Assembly (NCBI RefSeq): GCF_003710085.1
Contig: NZ_CP033324.1
Coordinates: forward strand, 3,783,501 to 3,847,500
DNA from: Nocardioides pantholopis
GTDB lineage: Bacteria; Actinomycetota; Actinomycetes; Propionibacteriales; Nocardioidaceae
Length of the DNA stretch: 64,000 bases
Direction: 5' to 3'
Shown here: one piece after another, positions 62,182-64,000 of the stretch
How the letters are laid out: the number at the start of each line of letters is the position of its first letter
Position numbering within the stretch: position 1 is the stretch's first letter
Position numbers and translations under genes: made by a program
Notes under the pieces: model-generated
Told to the model about the DNA's origin: nothing
Seen by the model: the letters and a program-made list of their open reading frames with translations, nothing else
The model's database searches: none

Positions 62182-63922
62182 CCGAGCCCCCCAGCGGCAG
62201 CTCGAGGACGCCGGGTCCGGCGGCGATCCGGATCGGGATGCCCCAGTCCTGCTGGTGCATCCGGCAGGCGGCGCCCTCGCCGCCGGCGGCGTCGCAGGAG
62301 GCCGCCCGGGCGGCGACGTGCAGGACGCCTCCGCCGACGTGCGGGTCGAGGACCAGGGTGCGGGTCAGGTCGGTGCCGCGGCCGCCACCCTCGCGGAGCA
62401 GGGCGGGCGGGGTCGCCTCGACGACCAGCTGGGTGGCGGGGCCGAACCGGTCGTCGACCTTCTGGCCCGGCGGCGGCTCGAAGGCCACCCGCAGCTCGAG
62501 GCGGTCGCCGACCTCGGTGACCGGGCGCTGGGTGGTGTGCGCGAACCCGTCGGTGCGGGTGCCGGCCGCGCCGAGGGGCAACCCGGTCAGCCGGTGCGCC
62601 GTGGACTCCACCACGACCAGCCGGTCGCCGTCGACGTACGCCCCGCTCGGCTCGGCCAGGTCGGTCGCCAGCGTGGTCAGCTCGCCGCCGGCGGGGTCGT
62701 AGCGGCGCACCGCGCCGTTGTAGGTGTCGCAGACCGCTACCGAGCCGTCGGGCAGCACCGCCACGCCGAGCGGGTGCTGCAGGAGCGCCTCGGCGGCCGG
62801 GCCGTCGCGGAAGCCGAACTCGAAGAGCCCGGACCCGACAGCTGTGTGGACGCTGCCGTCGGCCTCGAGCCAGCGCAGCGCCGAGGTCTCGCTGTCGGCC
62901 AGCCAAAGCCGGTCGCCGTCGGGCGCGAGCCCCGAGGTCTGGGCGAACCACGCCTGCGCCGCCGGGCCGTCCAGGAGCCCCTCGTTCGCGGTGCCCGCGG
63001 CGACCTCGACGGCGCCGGTGCGCGGGTCGAGGGTCCACAGCTGGTGCAGGCCGGCCATCGCCACCCAGACCCGGTCCCGCCACCAGGCCACGTCCCAGGG
63101 GCTGGAGAGCCGGGCGGTCCCGTCGCCGGGCATCGCCTGCTCGCCGTCGCCGGCCAGCACCCGGGTCTCCCCCGTCGCCAGCGCGATGCCGTGCAGGCGG
63201 TGGCCGACGGTGTCGGCGACCACCACGTCGTAGCCGACCTCGGCGGCCACCTCGGCCGGCAGCAGGCACAGCCCGTTGGGCTCGCGGAAGCCCCCGAACC
63301 GGCGCAGCACGGCCCCGTCGGCGCCGAGCTCGACGACCTCGTCGTGGCCCGCGTCGGCGACCAGCACCCGCCCGTCGGCCAGCGGCACCGCCTTGGCCGG
63401 GAACCGCAGGTCGGTCGACTCCACTGGCGGTGCGACGTACGGCGAGTCGCCGGGCTGGAGCGTGCCCCGCTCGCGGTGCTGGGCCACCAGGTCGGTCAGC
63501 AGCGCGTCGATCGCGTGGGCGTGGCCCTCCCCGGCGTACTGCGCCACCACGTAGCCCTCGGGGTCGACCAGCACCAGGGTCGGCCAGGCGCGGGCCGTGT
63601 AGGCCTGCCAGGTCACCAGGTCGGGGTCGTCGAGGACCGCGTGGTGGACGCCGTAGCGCTCGACGGCCTGGGCCAGCGCGACCGGGTCGGCCTCGTGGAC
63701 GAACTTCGGGGAGTGCACGCCGACGACGACCAGCTCCTCGGCGTACTTCTCCTCCACCGGGCGCAGCTCGTCGATGACGTGCAGGCAGTTGACGCAGCAG
63801 AAGGTCCAGAAGTCCAGCAGCACGAACCGGCCCCGCAGGTCGCGCAGGGAGAGCGGGCCGTCGGTGTTCAGCCAGCCGCGGCCGGCGAGCTCGGGGGCGC
63901 GGACGCGGGGGGTCGTGCTCAT
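62135..63922 (-). CDS. Thioredoxin-like plus NHL repeat protein (NHLRC2-like)
   Basis: Protein of 595 residues. The N-terminal 150 residues form a TlpA/AhpC-like thioredoxin fold (FVLLDFWTFCCVNCLHVIDE, CxxC at Cys43-Cys46, cis-Pro in RAWPTLVLVDPEG). From about 165 to 480 a six-bladed NHL-type propeller follows (FGGFREPNGLCLLPAEVAAE, LSSPWDVAWWRDRVWVAM, LLQHPLGVAVLPDGSVAVCD). The C-terminal domain has a lone CRMHQQDWGIP motif. The order is that of NHLRC2. No signal peptide, so a cytoplasmic thiol-redox or sensing role is likely but unproven. Confidence 0.93.
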   Translation of the reverse strand: MSTTPRVRAPELAGRGWLNTDGPLSLRDLRGRFVLLDFWTFCCVNCLHVIDELRPVEEKYAEELVVVGVHSPKFVHEADPVALAQAVERYGVHHAVLDDPDLVTWQAYTARAWPTLVLVDPEGYVVAQYAGEGHAHAIDALLTDLVAQHRERGTLQPGDSPYVAPPVESTDLRFPAKAVPLADGRVLVADAGHDEVVELGADGAVLRRFGGFREPNGLCLLPAEVAAEVGYDVVVADTVGHRLHGIALATGETRVLAGDGEQAMPGDGTARLSSPWDVAWWRDRVWVAMAGLHQLWTLDPRTGAVEVAAGTANEGLLDGPAAQAWFAQTSGLAPDGDRLWLADSETSALRWLEADGSVHTAVGSGLFEFGFRDGPAAEALLQHPLGVAVLPDGSVAVCDTYNGAVRRYDPAGGELTTLATDLAEPSGAYVDGDRLVVVESTAHRLTGLPLGAAGTRTDGFAHTTQRPVTEVGDRLELRVAFEPPPGQKVDDRFGPATQLVVEATPPALLREGGGRGTDLTRTLVLDPHVGGGVLHVAARAASCDAAGGEGAACRMHQQDWGIPIRIAAGPGVLELPLGGSATAPPAAPSSPPPTR

Positions 63923-63993
63923 GGGACCAGTCTGCCGCGCGGGCCGGCCCCGCCCGGGCCCGGTGTGCCCGGGACGCGTCTAGGCTCACGGCC

Positions 63994-64000
63994 ATGGACG
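63994..64000 (+). CDS. Start of a gene cut by the window edge
   Basis: ATG GAC at the last bases, preceded by TAGGCT (63981-63986) with a seven-base spacer, the same leaderless layout seen at several other genes here. Divergent from the thioredoxin/NHL gene. Product cannot be told. Confidence 0.5.

Overview
The window is high-GC DNA (about 70% G+C by eye) with densely packed genes, many GTG starts, ATGA/GTGA stop-start overlaps and several apparently leaderless promoters of the TAnnnT type. Together with the gene content (FadE5-like acyl-CoA dehydrogenase, EtfD/Rv0338c-type Fe-S reductase, DUF222/HNH protein of the 13E12 type, IdeR-type iron box, DUF6458 protein, bifunctional-type dCTP deaminase) this points to a chromosomal segment of an actinomycete, most likely Nocardioides or a relative in the Propionibacteriales. 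I see no prophage, transposase, CRISPR array or rRNA. There is one tRNA, tRNA-Gly(CCC).

Layout. 0-5.5 kb: SDR oxidoreductase and divergent XRE regulator, a cytochrome P450 with an internal 27-bp tandem repeat, a zinc alcohol/formaldehyde-type dehydrogenase, a frameshifted conserved gene and a GlsB-like membrane protein. 5.5-11 kb (minus strand): a LuxR/AAA regulator, a 72-residue Asp/Gly/Thr repeat peptide, a JmjC oxygenase and a sucrase/ferredoxin-like protein. The last three are translationally packed and look like a peptide-modification cassette. 11-13.7 kb: hutI-hutF. 13.7-18.6 kb: nitroreductase, small membrane proteins, M20 peptidase plus MFS exporter, DUF1992 protein. 18.6-20.6 kb: two CitE/malyl-CoA lyase-type genes. 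21-26.8 kb: PadR plus HAAS-like protein, malQ plus a small partner, NmrA-like protein, 13E12-type HNH protein. 27-31 kb: small DUF genes, glycosyltransferase, TetR plus cupin, DUF1330 protein. 31-34.3 kb: hutU-hutH. 34.4-38.4 kb: MFS, coiled-coil membrane protein, IclR, EamA transporter. 38.4-42 kb: etfD-like reductase with a 460-residue repeat tail. 42-47.6 kb: sodium:solute symporter, HicB-like/DUF4097 pair, siderophore-interacting protein behind an iron box, dcd. 47.6-53.5 kb: hybrid histidine kinase, SGNH hydrolase, tRNA-Gly, DUF2461 protein, cysteine-free Rrf2 regulator and TauE/SafE permease. 53.8-55.7 kb: fadE5-like gene. 55.8-62.2 kb: complete mrpACDEFG sodium/proton antiporter operon. 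62-64 kb: thioredoxin/NHL protein and the start of a further gene.

How genes connect. Histidine catabolism is encoded in two separated blocks (hutH-hutU and hutI-hutF, 17 kb apart), giving histidine to N-formylglutamate; no hutG deformylase is present here. The etfD-like reductase and the fadE5-like dehydrogenase, 15 kb apart, carry the same 16-bp upstream motif, which fits a shared beta-oxidation regulon because EtfD-type reductases reoxidise the ETF that accepts electrons from acyl-CoA dehydrogenases. The most novel-looking elements are the repeat peptide/JmjC/ferredoxin-like cassette (5.5-10.8 kb), the eight SLFD-type linear motifs in the etfD tail, and a double-hairpin insertion inside hutF. 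All calls come from reading the sequence only; no database search was run.
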